Below, in pieces: positions 6,958-15,651 of a stretch of DNA of 64,000 bases (its first letter is position 1; each line of letters begins with the position of its first letter). Both the position numbers and the translations under genes were made by a program. Source of the DNA: Mesorhizobium sp. (GTDB lineage: Bacteria; Pseudomonadota; Alphaproteobacteria; Rhizobiales; Rhizobiaceae); the NCBI GenBank assembly GCA_004017275.1, contig SAKE01000005.1:218032-282031 (forward strand), in the 5' to 3' direction. Under the pieces are notes generated by a model. The model did not search any database. It saw only the letters and a program-made list of their open reading frames with translations, and had not been told where the DNA came from.

Positions 6958-9099
6958 ATGAGGTATCGTGCGGCGCGTCGGCGAAGGCAGGTCCAAGGCC
7001 TTGTGGTCGCATCGGCCCTGCTTTGCACCCAGGCCCTTGCGCAGGATGCCACGACCGAACTCAAGCCCATCAATGTCGAGGGACAGAGCGACAAGCCGGT
7101 CGGACCCGATGACGGCTATATCGCCAAGAACACCACCACCGGCTCGAAGACCGACACGCCGCTGAAGGAAATTCCGCGGTCGATTTCGGTGGTGACCCGC
7201 AAGCAGCTAGACGACCGCCAGCCGGGGCAGCTTGAGGACGCCTTGTCCTATCTTGCCGGCGTCACCACTTCGCCATGGGGTATCGACGATCGCTTCGACC
7301 AATGCCTGATCCGCGGTTTCGACCTCTGCACCTCGGCGATCTATCGCGACGGACTGCCGCAGAAAGTGATCGATTTCTCCGGCTTCAAGATCGAGCCCTA
7401 CGGGCTGGAGCGGATCGAGGTGCTGAAGGGACCGTCCTCGGTGCTCTACGGCGAGAACGAGGCTGGCGGCATGGTCAATGCCGTCACCAAGCGGCCGACC
7501 GACAAGCCGATCTATGACGGCTTCCTCAGCTATGGCAGCTTCAACACGGTCGAGGCCGGGCTGGATATCGGCGGCCCGATCGACGACGCCGGCGTGTGGT
7601 CCTACCGGCTAACCGGTCTGGTTCGCAACGGCGAGCTCGAAACCGACTATTCCCGCAACGACCGCATCTTCGTCGCGCCGGCGCTGAAGTGGCAGCCGGA
7701 TGCGCAGACCTCGCTGACCATCCTGGCCAACTACCAGTGGGACAGGCTGACGCCGATACAGTTTTTGCCGGCGCAGTATGGCAATCTGCCGCGCAATTTC
7801 TTCACCGGCTCGCCCGATTTCGATCGCTTCGATGCCAACCACGGGTCGATCGGCTACCAGTTCAGCCACGAGTTCGACGACCATTGGACGGTGCGGCAAA
7901 ATCTGCGCTACTCGCAGCAGGAAACCGACTACCGGCAGCTCTATTATGGCGAATGGCTTGGCGGCCAAAACATGATCGACAACCACACGATGTCGCGCAC
8001 GCTGTTCACCGTGGACGAAACCGCAACGCTGTTCAACGTCGACAACCAGGCCGAATACAAGGCCGACTTCGGCGCGATCGAAAACAAGCTGCTGTTCGGC
8101 CTCGATTACAGCAGACAGTCGGTCGACGGGCGGAACGGCTACGGCGAGGGTCCGCCGCTGGACACCCTCAACCCGGACTACTCGATCCCTGTCACGCCGC
8201 CGAGCCTCATCATTACGGATCGCAAGCAGACGATCGGCCAGGTCGGCCTCTATGCACAGAACCAGGCCAAGATTGCCGACCACTGGGTCCTGACCCTCGG
8301 TGGCCGGCAGGCCTGGATCGACAACACCAATTTCGACCGAATCGACGGTACGGGCAGCTACGATCAGCAGGACCATGCCTTCACCGGCAATGTCGGTATC
8401 GGCTATCTCTTCGACAATGGCATGACGCCCTATGCCAGCTATGCCGAGTCCTTCACCACCAATATCGGCCCGACCCAGTCCGGAGACGCGCTGCTGCCTT
8501 CGCTGGGGAAGCAGTACGAAGTCGGCGTGAAATACGAGCCGACCTTCTTCCCGGGCTTCATCACCGCTTCGCTGTTCGACCTGCGCAAGACCAATGTGCC
8601 GACGGCGGCAGCCAATCCCGTCTACCAGGTCCAGACCGGAGAAGTACGCCATCGCGGTCTCGAGATCGAGGCCAACGCCGATCTGGCTTCCGGCCTCAGC
8701 ATGACGGCGGCCTACACCTATCTCGACGCGAAGATAACCAGCGATGCCGCTGCCATCATCGGCAACCGCCCGGCCAGGGTGCCGGAACACCAGGCATCGC
8801 TGTGGGCCAATTACGAGGTTGGCAGCGGCATGTTCGAGGGCCTAAGCGTCGGCGCCGGCGTGCGCTACATCGGCGCCAGCTTCGGCGACAATGGGAACAC
8901 GGTGAACGTGCCCGGCCACACGCTGGTCGATGCCGCACTTCGCTACAAGAAGAATGGCTGGCAGGCGGCTCTCAACGTCTCCAACCTGTTTGACAAGACC
9001 TACTACTCGACCTGCTATGAGGCCGGCAGCAATCCCGACCTCAGCTGCATCTATGGCGAAGGCCGTGTCATCAAGGGCAACCTCAGCATGAAGTTCTGA
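6958..9099 (+). CDS. TonB-dependent siderophore receptor (FhuA/FoxA-like)
   Basis: A 713-residue outer-membrane receptor. ATG 6958 is preferred because GAGGGG lies 8 bases upstream, and the first residues then form a signal peptide (VVASALLCTQALAQ). Next come a TonB-box-like ELKPINVEG, a plug domain with PLKEIPRSISVVTRKQL and ERIEVLKGPSSVLYGENEAGG, a 22-strand barrel region, and the terminal aromatic residue (LSMKF) used for barrel insertion. The plug resembles hydroxamate receptors of the FhuA family. The gene is divergent from fhuD-fhuB-esterase and shares their control region. The specific siderophore cannot be read from sequence. Confidence 0.95.
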   Translation: MRYRAARRRRQVQGLVVASALLCTQALAQDATTELKPINVEGQSDKPVGPDDGYIAKNTTTGSKTDTPLKEIPRSISVVTRKQLDDRQPGQLEDALSYLAGVTTSPWGIDDRFDQCLIRGFDLCTSAIYRDGLPQKVIDFSGFKIEPYGLERIEVLKGPSSVLYGENEAGGMVNAVTKRPTDKPIYDGFLSYGSFNTVEAGLDIGGPIDDAGVWSYRLTGLVRNGELETDYSRNDRIFVAPALKWQPDAQTSLTILANYQWDRLTPIQFLPAQYGNLPRNFFTGSPDFDRFDANHGSIGYQFSHEFDDHWTVRQNLRYSQQETDYRQLYYGEWLGGQNMIDNHTMSRTLFTVDETATLFNVDNQAEYKADFGAIENKLLFGLDYSRQSVDGRNGYGEGPPLDTLNPDYSIPVTPPSLIITDRKQTIGQVGLYAQNQAKIADHWVLTLGGRQAWIDNTNFDRIDGTGSYDQQDHAFTGNVGIGYLFDNGMTPYASYAESFTTNIGPTQSGDALLPSLGKQYEVGVKYEPTFFPGFITASLFDLRKTNVPTAAANPVYQVQTGEVRHRGLEIEANADLASGLSMTAAYTYLDAKITSDAAAIIGNRPARVPEHQASLWANYEVGSGMFEGLSVGAGVRYIGASFGDNGNTVNVPGHTLVDAALRYKKNGWQAALNVSNLFDKTYYSTCYEAGSNPDLSCIYGEGRVIKGNLSMKF

Positions 9100-9449
9100 T
9101 GCGGGCCGGCCCGCCTGCCTCGATTGGCCGTGAGTGAGCATGCGTAATCTGTCGGTTCTGGCCGCAAGGCGATTCGGCCCGCCGCAGCCCGATGCGACGT
9201 CACGCCCCACCGACAATCACCCGGATCCACATACGGCATCATCTTTCCTCCACGAATTCATTCGATGATGGTTCGGACACGGTCGCCTTCGGGCAGGCGC
9301 GGTTGCCTGAGAGGGCAGCAACGAATCAAAAAAGCCACGGCAGCCGCTGCCGGAAGGGTGTAGAAGACCCTACCGAACGCATCGAAGGGAGTGCGATCGG
9401 GTTGCGCTCGGCAAGGCTTGATGGTTTGTTGCCGCTACACGGAGAACGA
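9100..9449. other. 350-bp gene-free stretch with hairpins
   Basis: No coding sequence is supported here. A tight hairpin CGGCAGC/GCTGCCG (9338-9344 and 9346-9352) follows AAAGCCAC, precedes GGAAGG, and has GATGATGGTT upstream near 9264. These scattered elements recall pieces of a cobalamin riboswitch. The B12 box and the GGGAA/GGTG core are missing, so I do not call one. Confidence 0.3.
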
Positions 9450-9797
9450 ATGATGCGAGAGCCTGCCGGTCAAGACGAATATGGGTCGACGAATCCCTTC
9501 GATCCGGACGATCTGCCGACGTTGAACGCGATCGGTCCGAGCATGGGAAGCGGCAATGATTTCGAGAAATATGCCGTTGCCGTGATCATCGTGTTCGGCG
9601 CGCTGATCATTGGCGGGCTGATGGCGGCTTCGATGGTCTTCGGGCACCGCAACGGCTTCCTCTTCGCCCTTGGCGGCGCCACGTCTGCCTGGATATCCGG
9701 AAACGCGCTGCTGCTCGACCGGCCGCGCATCTACGCGCTGTTCGTCGGCATTGCCGCCTTGATGCTGATTGCGTCCACCATCACGCTGGTCTTGTGA
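9450..9797 (+). CDS. Small membrane protein of unknown function
   Basis: A 115-residue protein with a polar, acidic N-terminus (NPFDPDDLPTLN) followed by about three hydrophobic helices (YAVAVIIVFGALIIGGLMAA; FLFALGGATSAWISGNALLL; YALFVGIAALMLIASTITLVL, the last slightly longer than shown segments). It is probably an inner-membrane protein. GGAGAA lies 4 bases before ATG 9450, which makes this start better than the longer frame opening at 9192. It is followed by the convergent ggt gene. No known family recognised and no functional clue from neighbours. Confidence 0.65.
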   Translation: MMREPAGQDEYGSTNPFDPDDLPTLNAIGPSMGSGNDFEKYAVAVIIVFGALIIGGLMAASMVFGHRNGFLFALGGATSAWISGNALLLDRPRIYALFVGIAALMLIASTITLVL

Positions 9798-9912
9798 CGG
9801 TCCGACCGCCCATGAGCCAACAGAGCCAACCCTGTTGGGCAGCGGGCGATCAACCCGAATCACTACGCTGCTCCAAGCCTTTCCTCTGACTGATCTCCAG
9901 CCTCGCCTAACT

Positions 9913-11652
9913 TCAGTATCCGAGCGCCTCGCCAGAGGCTGCACGGCTGTCGATGGCGCCGTTGTAGCGCGCGCCGCCGCCTTTCTCGATTTCCGCCAGG
10001 CTCTTGCCGCCGACAAGGATGCCGGCCGCCTGGCCCCAGGTCTGGTCAGCGAGATCGAGGTGATACCCCATGCCGGCCAGCAGCTTTTCGGTATCGGGTG
10101 AAAGTCCGAACGGCTCGACATAGACCTTGTCGGGCAACCACTGATGATGGATGCGCGGCGCGTCGATCGCCTCCTGGATATTCATGCCATGGTCGATGAC
10201 ATTGAGGATCGCTTCCAAGGTGATGGTGATGATGCGCGAACCGCCCGGGCTGCCGATGACCATGAACGGCTTGCCATCCTTGGCTACCACGGTCGGGCTC
10301 ATCGACGACAGCGGCGTCTTCTTCGGCTGGATGGCATTGGCCTCGCCCTGGACAAGGCCATAGAGATTGGGCACGCCGGGTTTTTGGGTGAAATCGTCCA
10401 TCTCGTTGTTGAGCAGCATGCCGGTGCCGTCAGCGACCACGCCGGCGCCGAACGAGCCGTTCAACGTGTAGGTGACCGCGACCGCATTGCCGTCATCGTC
10501 GATGATCGAATAATGCGTCGTCTCCTTGCTCTCGCCAAAGCCCTTCGGCATCAGATCCTTCGACACGCCGGCCCGGAACGGGTCGATCTTGTCGCGGATA
10601 TCCTTGGCATAGGCCTTATCAAGCAATTTCGAGACCGGATTGTCGACGAAATCGGGATCGCCAAGCGCCGAATTGCGGTCGACATAGGCATAGCGCATCG
10701 CCTCGACCATGACATGGACCGTCTCGGCGGAACCGGCGCCGAGATAGGACAACGGATATCCCTCCAGCACGTTCAGGATTTCGCAGATGATGACGCCGCC
10801 TGAGCTTGGCGGCGGCGAAGACGTGATCTCGTAGCCGCGATAGGTGCAGGTCACCGGCTTGAGCTCACGCACCGCATATTGCTCGAAGTCGGACTTGGCG
10901 AGAATGCCGCCCTTGGCGCCACTCGCCTTGACTACGGCGTCGGCGATAGCACCTTTGTAGAAGGCATCGGGGCCTTTTTCGGAAATGGCGGCGAGCGAGG
11001 CCGCAAGATCGGGCTGGATCAGCCGCTCGCCGGTGCCATAGGGCTTGCCATCCGGTTTCAGGAAGATGGCGGCCGCGGCGGGGTCCTTCGCCAGCCTGTC
11101 GGCGCTGCCGGCAAAAGAGACGGCGTCACCCTGATTGAGGATGAACCCGTCCCTGGCATAGCCGATTGCCGGCGCCATCAGATCCTGGCGGGACAATTTG
11201 CCGTATTTTTCGCGGGCCATCTCCAGACCGGCCACCGAGCCCGGCACGCCGACCGCGAGATAGCCGTCGAGGCTGGCGCCCTTCACCGGGTTGCCATCCT
11301 TGTCGAGATACATGGTCTTGGTTGCCGCCAGCGGCGCGCGTTCGCGAAAATCGAGGAAGGTCGATTTGCCATCCTTGAAGCGGATGGTCATGAAGCCGCC
11401 GCCGCCGATATTGCCGGCATTGGGATAGACGACAGCCAAGGCATAGCCGACGGCAACCGCGGCATCGACAGCATTGCCACCCTTCTTCAAGACCTCGACG
11501 CCAACTTCCGATGCCAGATGCTGGGCAGTCACCACCATGCCGTGCTCGCCCTTGGCTGGCGCCGGCGATGCAGCGAAGCCGCTTGTCAGCGGGGCCAAGG
11601 CGAAGGTGATGGAAAGACTTGCGGCGATCAGTGTCCGACGGTTGAGATGCAT
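9913..11652 (-). CDS. ggt: Gamma-glutamyltranspeptidase
   Basis: A 579-residue periplasmic enzyme that hydrolyses glutathione and other gamma-glutamyl compounds or transfers the glutamyl group to acceptors. It has a signal peptide (MHLNRRTLIAASLSITFAL...) and is matured by autocleavage before the catalytic threonine in KETTHYSIID, roughly residue 390. Conserved segments match the E. coli enzyme closely: GNAVAVTYTLN, NNEMDDF, PLSSMSP and GSPGGSRIITI. ATG 11652 has AGGAG just upstream; the frame extends further but adds only a non-signal leader. It is monocistronic and convergent with the small membrane protein. Confidence 0.96.
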   Translation of the reverse strand: MHLNRRTLIAASLSITFALAPLTSGFAASPAPAKGEHGMVVTAQHLASEVGVEVLKKGGNAVDAAVAVGYALAVVYPNAGNIGGGGFMTIRFKDGKSTFLDFRERAPLAATKTMYLDKDGNPVKGASLDGYLAVGVPGSVAGLEMAREKYGKLSRQDLMAPAIGYARDGFILNQGDAVSFAGSADRLAKDPAAAAIFLKPDGKPYGTGERLIQPDLAASLAAISEKGPDAFYKGAIADAVVKASGAKGGILAKSDFEQYAVRELKPVTCTYRGYEITSSPPPSSGGVIICEILNVLEGYPLSYLGAGSAETVHVMVEAMRYAYVDRNSALGDPDFVDNPVSKLLDKAYAKDIRDKIDPFRAGVSKDLMPKGFGESKETTHYSIIDDDGNAVAVTYTLNGSFGAGVVADGTGMLLNNEMDDFTQKPGVPNLYGLVQGEANAIQPKKTPLSSMSPTVVAKDGKPFMVIGSPGGSRIITITLEAILNVIDHGMNIQEAIDAPRIHHQWLPDKVYVEPFGLSPDTEKLLAGMGYHLDLADQTWGQAAGILVGGKSLAEIEKGGGARYNGAIDSRAASGEALGY

Positions 11653-11735
11653 GGCGGTTCTCCTGGCGGGGGGACGCTTAGAAGACCGTGTTGGAGTGAT
11701 CGAGTCCACTAACAATTGAGGGAGCACGAGAAAGA

Positions 11736-11886
11736 GCCCCCTCACCCGGATTGCCATCCGAATTGCGAAGAGCAATTCGGGGCAATCCAACCTCTCCCCG
11801 AGGGGAGAGGAGATTGTCAGCGCTGACGCCAGTCTCTTCTCCCCAGCGGGGAGAAGGTGGCCGCGAAGCGGCCGGATGAGGGGGCC
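11736..11886. repeat. Mesorhizobium-type palindromic intergenic repeat
   Basis: A composite of GC-rich palindromes: CCTCTCCCCGAGGGGAGAGG and CTTCTCCCCAGCGGGGAGAAGG units flanked by CCCCTCACCCGG and CCGGATGAGGGG ends. It lies between ggt and rhaI, both minus strand. Related units occur at 13222, 17535, 60020 and elsewhere in this window. It can fold into strong hairpins and might help end rhaI transcription, but it is not a canonical terminator. Confidence 0.75.
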
Positions 11887-11895
11887 GGCTCGGCC

Positions 11896-13188
11896 TCAGA
11901 CAATCCCGCCAGAACCGCCTGCAACCGCCGGACGTTCGGCCGCGACCTTGGCGCGGTAGCCCGCTGCCCGATAGGCTGCGACTGGGTCGATGGCGCCGCC
12001 GGTCTTGAGTCGCGCCATGGCCAGGATCGGTTCGACATCGGTGCGGTAGGCAGCTTTCAGCGTCTGCGTCGCCATCAGCGCGTCGTTGCTGTCCTGATAG
12101 AATTCCAGCGCCTTGCGGTCGACAAGCAACGCCTGCGCATAGGCGCGCTGCACCTCGACCGCCGATAGCATCAGGCTTTCGATCGGATCGGTGACGTTGT
12201 GGCTCTGATCGAGCATATGCGCGGGGTCGAACCCCTCGGCGCCGGAAAGTTCGGCGTCGACCAGTTCGTTGAAGACAAGGAACAGCCGGTAGGGATCGAT
12301 CGAACCGGCATCGAGATCGTCGTCGCCATATTTCGAATCGTTGAAATGGAAGCCGCCAAGCTTCTTGAACTGGATCAGGCGGGACACGATCATCTCGATG
12401 TTGACGTTGGGCGCATGGTGGCCGAGGTCGACGAGACAGAACGCCTTGTCGCCCAACTCCTGAGCGATCATGTAGTTGGTGCCCCAATCCTGCACGACAG
12501 TGGAATAGAAGGCCGGCTCGTACATCTTGTGCTCGCTAAACAGCTTCCAGTCGGCGGGCAGTCCGGCATAGACCTCTTTCATGGCGTCTAGATAGCGCTC
12601 GAACGCCTTGGCGAAATTGACCTGGCCGGGAAAGTTCGAACCGTCGCCGATCCACACCGTCAGCGCCTTCGAGCCCAACGTCTTGCCGATCTCGATGCAT
12701 TCGAGATTGTGCTCGACAGCTTGCCGGCGCGTGCCGGCATCGGCATGCGACAGCGAGCCAAACTTGTAGGAGAGTTTCTGGTCTTTCGCGTCGGAGAAGG
12801 TGTTGGAGTTCATGGCGTCGAAGCCGAGGTCAAAGCGCGAGGCCGCCTGCTTCAGCCGGTTCGGGTCGGCCTTGTCCCACGGAATGTGCAGGGAGATGGT
12901 CGGCGTCGCCTGCGTCAACTGCTGGATGACGGCGCAGTCCTCGATCTTGTCGAAGATGTCGCGGGGCTCGCCGGCGCCGGGAAAGCGGGCAAAGCGGGTG
13001 CCGCCAGTGCCGACACCCCAGGAGGGAATGGCGACGGCGAATTTCTCGACCTTGTCGCGGATGGCGTCGATGGCGATGCCACGACGGTCGAGGCGCTCGC
13101 CAAGCGAGGCATAGTCGCGCTCAAGGCTGGCCTTGCGCGCGGCATTGTCCTTGTCGACGAGGTCGGTGGAGATGATGGATTCGGACAC
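11896..13188 (-). CDS. rhaI: L-rhamnose isomerase, rhizobial type
   Basis: A 430-residue TIM-barrel sugar isomerase converting L-rhamnose to L-rhamnulose, the first catabolic step. Family-type metal and substrate motifs are visible: LHIPWDKADP, TVWIGDGSNFPGQ, SEHKMYEPAFYST, LVDLGHHAPNVNIE and GGFHFNDSKYGDDDLDAG. The protein belongs to the rhizobial RhaI family rather than the E. coli RhaA type. It lies downstream of rhaD on the minus strand, with a repeat element in the 175-bp gap, and probably forms a rhaDI operon controlled from the promoter facing rhaR. Confidence 0.93.
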   Translation of the reverse strand: MSESIISTDLVDKDNAARKASLERDYASLGERLDRRGIAIDAIRDKVEKFAVAIPSWGVGTGGTRFARFPGAGEPRDIFDKIEDCAVIQQLTQATPTISLHIPWDKADPNRLKQAASRFDLGFDAMNSNTFSDAKDQKLSYKFGSLSHADAGTRRQAVEHNLECIEIGKTLGSKALTVWIGDGSNFPGQVNFAKAFERYLDAMKEVYAGLPADWKLFSEHKMYEPAFYSTVVQDWGTNYMIAQELGDKAFCLVDLGHHAPNVNIEMIVSRLIQFKKLGGFHFNDSKYGDDDLDAGSIDPYRLFLVFNELVDAELSGAEGFDPAHMLDQSHNVTDPIESLMLSAVEVQRAYAQALLVDRKALEFYQDSNDALMATQTLKAAYRTDVEPILAMARLKTGGAIDPVAAYRAAGYRAKVAAERPAVAGGSGGIV

Positions 13189-13221
13189 TGCGGTTTCCTC
13201 CCAAATACGTTCGGACGGCGC

Positions 13222-13343
13222 TGCCCCTCACCCTACCCTCTCCCCGTGAAGAACGGGGAGAGGGGGACGCCAGCGTTGGAGCTAGACCCTTCTCCCCGTC
13301 ACTATACGGGGAGAAGGTGCCGGCAGGCGGATGAGGGGCGGCG
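13222..13343. repeat. Palindromic intergenic repeat between rhaD and rhaI
   Basis: It contains two hairpin units (CTCTCCCCGTGAAGAACGGG-type and CTTCTCCCCGTCACTATACG-type) bounded by GCCCCTCACCC and GGATGAGGGGC. It belongs to the same family as 11736-11886. Lying inside the presumed rhaDI transcript, it could stabilise or process the mRNA. Confidence 0.75.
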
Positions 13344-13363
13344 CAACCCTCTAAGATGATCGC

Positions 13364-15466
13364 TCAGCGCGTAAAGCTCTGCGCGTTGCCCGCGTCGACG
13401 TTGATGATGTTGCCGGTCGACTTGGCAGACATGTCGGAGGCAAAGAAATAGATCGCCTCGGCAATATCTTCCGGGAAGACCGAGCGCTTCAGCATCGAAC
13501 GCGAGCGATAATGCTCCTCCAGATCGCCGGTCGACATCTTGTAGGCGGCGGCGCGCTGTTCCTTCCACTCGCCGGTCCAGATCTTCGAGCCGCGCAGCAC
13601 CGCGTCCGGGTTGACGACATTGACCCTGATCTGGGCTTCCGCGCCCTCCAGCGCCAGGCAGCGGGCGAGGTGGATCTCTGCGGCCTTGGCGGTGCAATAG
13701 GCGGCGGCGTTGGGCGATGCGGCAAGGCCGTTCTTGGAGGCGACGAAGACGACGTTGCCGCCAATCTTCTGCACGCGAAACAGCCGGAAAGCTTCCCGCG
13801 AGACCAGGAAGTAACCGGTCGACAGAATGTCCATGTTCTTGTTCCACAGCGCCAGCGTCGTCTCCTCGATCGGCGCCGAGGAGGCAAGACCAGCATTCGA
13901 CACCAGAATGTCGATGCCGCCGAACTCGACCGCGGTCTCGGCAAAGCCCGAAATGACCTGATCCTCCGAGGTGACGTTGATCAGCACAGGCCGGACGAAA
14001 TCCTTGCCATAGGCCTTGGCCAGGCCATCATTGGCACTGGCGAGCGCTGCCTCGTCGATGTCAGCCAGCACGACGCAGGCGCCCTCGCGCAAAAGCCGGT
14101 TGGCCGTGGCGCGGCCGATGCCGCCGGCGCCACCGGTGACCAGCGCGATCTGGCCGGCAAGCGACTTCGGCTTCGGCATGCGCTGCAGCTTCAGATCCTC
14201 GAGCAACCAGTATTCGATGTCGAAGGCTTCCTGTGCGGGCAGGCCGACATAGGACGAGACCGTGGAGGCGCCGCGCATGACGTTGATGGCGTTGACATAG
14301 AATTCACCCGAGATGCGCGCCGTCGCCTTGTCGCCGGCGAAGGTGAACATGCCGACGCCGGGCATCAGGTAGACGACTGCATTGGGATCGCGGATGGCGG
14401 GCGAGTCCGCATGCTTGCAGCTGTCATAGTAGGCCTGGTAGCCAACGCGATAGGCAGCGATGTCGTCGGCAAGCCGCGCAATGACGGCATCGACATCGGG
14501 CTTTGCCGGATCGAACTCGATGACCAGCGGACGGATCTTGGTGCGCAGGAAATGGTCGGGGCACGATGTGCCGAGTGCTGCCAGCGGACGCAAATCCCTG
14601 GAGTTGACAAACTCGAGCACAGCGGCGGAATCATCGAAATGACCAAGCTTGTGGCTCTTTTCGGAGATCAGGCCGCGAATTCGGGGCATCAGCTTCGCGG
14701 CAATGGCGCGCCGTGTGGCAGCGTCGAGCGACTTGACCGCTTCGCCGCCGAAAATAGCGAGACCTTCGGAGCGGCGCTCGAACCATTCGATCGCCTGGTT
14801 GATCACCGAAATCGTCGTCTCATAGCATTCCCGAGGGGCATCACCCCAGGTGAACAGGCCGTGGCTTTCGAGGATGACGCCTTTGGCGGCGGGGTGTTCG
14901 AGGCAGAATTTCTCCAGCCACAGACCGAGCTCGAAGCCGGGACGTTTCCACGGCAGCCAGCCGATGGCATCGCCGAATATCTCTTTCGTCAACGCCTTGG
15001 AATCCTTGGCGGCGGCGATGGCGATGATGGCGTCGGGATGCATATGGTCGACATAGGGCTTCGGCACGTAGGCATGCAACGGCGTGTCGATCGAGGCCGC
15101 ACGGGGGTTCAGATTGAAGGTGCAGTGCGGCAGGAAGCCGACCATTTCGTCTTCGTGCTCGACGCCGCGATAAAGGCCTTTGAGCGCGCGCAGCTTGTCC
15201 ATGTAGAGCGTGGCAAAGCCGTCCAGCTTGATCGAGGCGCTGTCGCCGCCCGAGCCCTTGACCCAGAGCACTTCGACAGTCTCGCCGGTGAGCGGATCTT
15301 TCTGCCAGATCTTCGAAGAGGTGTTGCCGCCGCCATAATTGGTGACGCGCTTGTCGGAACCGAGCGTGTTCGAGCGGTAGACCAGAAGCTCAGGGTCGCT
15401 CATCCCTTTGGCCTTCGCGTCGTCCCACAGATTGGCGAGGCGCGCGCCGGTGCGCTTGTCGAGCAT
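13364..15466 (-). CDS. rhaD: Bifunctional rhamnulose-1-phosphate aldolase / short-chain dehydrogenase
   Basis: A 700-residue fusion. Residues about 1-400 are a class II (zinc) aldolase: the HMHPDAIIAI metal site and the ESHGLFTWGD segment indicate cleavage of L-rhamnulose-1-phosphate to DHAP and L-lactaldehyde. Residues about 430-700 are a short-chain dehydrogenase with a Rossmann motif (VTGGAGGIGRATANRLL), the NAG motif and the catalytic YCTAK, probably oxidising L-lactaldehyde. This two-domain form is typical of rhizobial rhamnose loci. ATG 15466 has GGGAGG upstream, so the longer frame is not used. It is divergent from rhaR across a nested palindromic operator. Confidence 0.95.
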   Translation of the reverse strand: MLDKRTGARLANLWDDAKAKGMSDPELLVYRSNTLGSDKRVTNYGGGNTSSKIWQKDPLTGETVEVLWVKGSGGDSASIKLDGFATLYMDKLRALKGLYRGVEHEDEMVGFLPHCTFNLNPRAASIDTPLHAYVPKPYVDHMHPDAIIAIAAAKDSKALTKEIFGDAIGWLPWKRPGFELGLWLEKFCLEHPAAKGVILESHGLFTWGDAPRECYETTISVINQAIEWFERRSEGLAIFGGEAVKSLDAATRRAIAAKLMPRIRGLISEKSHKLGHFDDSAAVLEFVNSRDLRPLAALGTSCPDHFLRTKIRPLVIEFDPAKPDVDAVIARLADDIAAYRVGYQAYYDSCKHADSPAIRDPNAVVYLMPGVGMFTFAGDKATARISGEFYVNAINVMRGASTVSSYVGLPAQEAFDIEYWLLEDLKLQRMPKPKSLAGQIALVTGGAGGIGRATANRLLREGACVVLADIDEAALASANDGLAKAYGKDFVRPVLINVTSEDQVISGFAETAVEFGGIDILVSNAGLASSAPIEETTLALWNKNMDILSTGYFLVSREAFRLFRVQKIGGNVVFVASKNGLAASPNAAAYCTAKAAEIHLARCLALEGAEAQIRVNVVNPDAVLRGSKIWTGEWKEQRAAAYKMSTGDLEEHYRSRSMLKRSVFPEDIAEAIYFFASDMSAKSTGNIINVDAGNAQSFTR

Positions 15467-15536
15467 ATGCAATCCTCCCGAAGGCACGCAAACGGTGCGG
15501 CCATTTAGTCCCGAATTTCCACGGAAGCAGGCAGCT

Positions 15537-15609
15537 TGTCAATCATAAACGATCAAGATCGATCATATTGCACTGCACAATGAAATTATATGATCGGAAA
15601 TGATTGACA
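15537..15609. promoter_or_regulatory. Nested palindromic operator and divergent promoters of the rhamnose locus
   Basis: Outer arms TGTCAATCAT (15537-15546) and ATGATTGACA (15600-15609) are a perfect inverted repeat. Inside are GATCATAT (15561-15568) and its complement ATATGATC (15588-15595), plus two further GATC units at 15551 and 15557. Each outer arm contains an outward-facing TTGACA -35 hexamer. For rhaR the -10 is probably TAGATG at 15628-15633 (18-bp spacer). The DeoR-type RhaR is the obvious ligand. Confidence 0.65.
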
Positions 15610-15651
15610 CTGCGCGTTTTGGGTGCCTAGATGCTCAGGCAGGGAGGAACC

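Noticed and set aside
9296..9320. CTGAGA string suggesting a TPP riboswitch
   Set aside because: The other conserved TPP elements are absent and no thiamine gene follows.
11736..13343. Regular GC-rich repeats considered as a CRISPR array
   Set aside because: Units are palindromic, variable in length and dispersed singly between genes, with no uniform spacers and no cas genes.
13511..15508. 665-residue plus-strand ORF
   Set aside because: It is a mirror frame of rhaD, whose aldolase and dehydrogenase motifs are unambiguous.
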